This document shows, piece by piece, positions 22,193 to 23,465 of a stretch of DNA of 23,465 nt. Position 1 is the stretch's first letter. Every line of letters starts with the position of its first letter. A program made the translations under genes and the position numbers. Source of the DNA: JAJYVT01 sp027339205 (GTDB lineage Bacteria > Actinomycetota > Acidimicrobiia > Acidimicrobiales > RAAP-2); assembly GCA_027339205.1 (NCBI GenBank), contig DAHWOV010000033.1, positions 1-23,465 of the forward strand, written 5' to 3'. The notes under the pieces were generated by a model that had not been told where the DNA came from, ran no database searches, and worked only from the letters and a program-made list of their open reading frames with translations.

Positions 22193-23465
22193 GTGAGCGC
22201 AGCCGGGCCCGTCGTGCGGCGCCGACGGCAGGCTCGCGTTTGGGCCGCCGCCGGCCTCCTCGCCCTCGCGCTCGTCGCCACGGCCTGCGGCAACGGCGGA
22301 GGGAGCGCCTCGGGCCCGACCCCGTCGACGCCCGGCCACGCCACGACCACGACGCTCCGGGGGGCGACCACCACGTCGTCGACGGCGCCGTCCACAACGA
22401 AGCCCGTCTTGACGGCCGGTCAGCAGGGGTCCCGTGGGGCGGTGCCGTGGTCGAAGGTCGGCGCCGGATGGGTGCTGGCCACCTGGAGCACATCGCCGGC
22501 CGGAGCCGCCGGAGGGGGCACGGCACCCGCCACGATCGACCTGGTCGACCCCCAGGGCGGTCGCTACGACCTCGGCACCGCCCCCACGACAGGCGTGCTG
22601 ACGGACTGGTCCGGCAATGCCAGGAACGCCCTCTTCCTCGTGCCGACCGCCCCGGCTGCCACAGGGACCATCAGCTACGGTGCCGTGGTCCTCGACCTGC
22701 GCACCGGCGGGACAAGCCAGTTCTCCGTGGGGTCCGAGGTCGGTCCCGACGCTGTGCAGTTCACCAAGCCGGACGGGACGGCCGTCATCCTGGCCGGGCC
22801 ACAGGTCCGCCGGTACGGGCTGAGCGGCGCGCTGGAGTTGTCCTATCCGACGGCGGTGCCCGGCGCACCGGGCTCGACCACCACCGGTGGCGCCTTCGCC
22901 GAGACGCCCACAGGCACCGAGCTCGGGCTGTCGGCGGCCGGCGGCATCGACGTCGTGTCCAACGGCGGGACGCCCCTGCGCTTTGTCGGCCCGCCGCCGG
23001 GCCGGCAACCCTGCACCGTCGACGGGCTGTGGCAGGCGACGTCGGTCCTCGAGAGCTGCGGCTCGGAGCTCTGGGCCCAGCCCCTCTCCGGCGCACTGCC
23101 CGACCACGTCGCCACGGCATCGACAGGGACCACCATCCTCGACGCCTGGTTGGTCGGCACACGGGTGGTGGCGGAGGCCGGCGCCTGCGGGACCACCTGG
23201 CTCGAGACCGCCGACCCCGGGGGGACACTGTCCGCCATCTCGGTGCCCGACGTCGGCACAGGCGGCAGCGTGGAGCCGCTCGGAGCCCGCGGGTCGCAGC
23301 TCGGCGTGGTGCTGCGCCCGGGCTGCGACCGGGGGACCGCGCAACAGCAGGGCACCACCCTCGGATGGTTCGACCCGGCGGCCAACACGCTGACCCCGCT
23401 GCTCGGGGCGCGGGCAAACGGCGGCACCGTGGACGCCGCCGTCCTGTTCCACGGGCCGGCGGCCG
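22193..23465 (+). CDS. Putative secreted lipoprotein of unknown function (3' end outside window)
   Basis: The frame stays open from after the serA stop to the window end. It begins with an Arg-rich n-region (VRRRRQAR), a hydrophobic core WAAAGLLALALVAT and a lipobox-like ATAC at Cys-32 if GTG 22193 is used, or Cys-25 from GTG 22214. After the cysteine comes a Ser/Thr/Pro-rich linker, as in many actinobacterial lipoproteins. The mature part is Gly-, Thr- and Val-rich with short repeated strands of the type LVDPQGGRYDLG, VVLDLRTGG and SEVGPDAVQF, suggesting a beta-propeller-like fold; four or more cysteines later (for example in GRQPCTV, LESCGSE, AGACGTT, RPGCDRG) could form disulfides outside the cell. 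I do not recognise a family. GTG 22151 and 22160 are also possible starts. The large antisense frame over it is an artefact of GC content. Confidence 0.72.
   Translation, partial: MSAAGPVVRRRRQARVWAAAGLLALALVATACGNGGGSASGPTPSTPGHATTTTLRGATTTSSTAPSTTKPVLTAGQQGSRGAVPWSKVGAGWVLATWSTSPAGAAGGGTAPATIDLVDPQGGRYDLGTAPTTGVLTDWSGNARNALFLVPTAPAATGTISYGAVVLDLRTGGTSQFSVGSEVGPDAVQFTKPDGTAVILAGPQVRRYGLSGALELSYPTAVPGAPGSTTTGGAFAETPTGTELGLSAAGGIDVVSNGGTPLRFVGPPPGRQPCTVDGLWQATSVLESCGSELWAQPLSGALPDHVATASTGTTILDAWLVGTRVVAEAGACGTTWLETADPGGTLSAISVPDVGTGGSVEPLGARGSQLGVVLRPGCDRGTAQQQGTTLGWFDPAANTLTPLLGARANGGTVDAAVLFHGPAA

Noticed and set aside
20453..23452. 999-codon open frame antisense to serA and the lipoprotein gene
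   Set aside because: It lies opposite clear coding sequence, has low-complexity Gly/Arg/His/Pro composition and no motif; such frames are expected where the third codon position is nearly always G or C.

Overview
The window is very GC-rich DNA with dense, tightly packed genes, many ATGA start/stop overlaps, GTG starts, and several genes whose start codon sits 6-9 bases after a TANNNT-like -10 box, which suggests leaderless transcripts. Together with a mycobacterial-type SerC, a long SerA carrying an extra C-terminal domain plus ACT, GatCAB, and an SDR gene beside an SCP2 gene, this points to a high-GC actinobacterium. Acidimicrobiia or a neighbouring lineage is my guess; the species cannot be told from the sequence alone.

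Layout. 1-2514: 3' part of an sbcC-like nuclease-complex ATPase. 2596-4044: a complete IS4-family insertion sequence with an 18-bp perfect terminal inverted repeat and a 10-bp target duplication, inserted into the last codons of an eamA/rhtA-type exporter gene (minus strand, start 4976). 5192-6112: SDR oxidoreductase, converging with an SCP2-domain gene (6102-6506). 6768-10988: alpha/beta-hydrolase, gatC, gatA and gatB, joined by four-base ATGA overlaps. 11011-16718: branched-chain amino acid genes ilvD, [leader peptide and hairpins], ilvB, ilvN, ilvC. 17030-19288 (minus): a YihY/BrkB-like membrane protein downstream of serC. 19298-20525: an aspC-like aminotransferase broken by one extra C in a C8 run. 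20573-22138: serA. 22193-end: start of a putative lipoprotein that runs off the window.

How it works together. The centre is amino-acid metabolism: ilvDBNC makes valine and isoleucine precursors, and serA/serC make phosphoserine. GatCAB makes Gln-tRNA(Gln) and/or Asn-tRNA(Asn) by transamidation. A 22-codon open frame ending in Leu-Val-Leu-Ile-Leu-stop, followed by two strong hairpins, lies between ilvD and ilvB and looks like a transcription attenuator for ilvBNC.

The most unusual property is not a gene. At least fourteen short tandem or near-tandem repeat arrays, each with its own unit sequence (6-30 bp), lie between base 71 and 17027, mostly at gene junctions, immediately upstream of start codons, or in protein termini. 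Arrays inside coding sequence all have units divisible by three (12, 18, 21, 27 bp), while units of 8, 14/15, 19 and 20/21 bp occur only outside genes or just past stop codons. I saw none to the right of 17.03 kb. I found no convincing new multi-gene system; the best leads are the repeat landscape, the ilv attenuator, the aspC frameshift and the IS/exporter junction.
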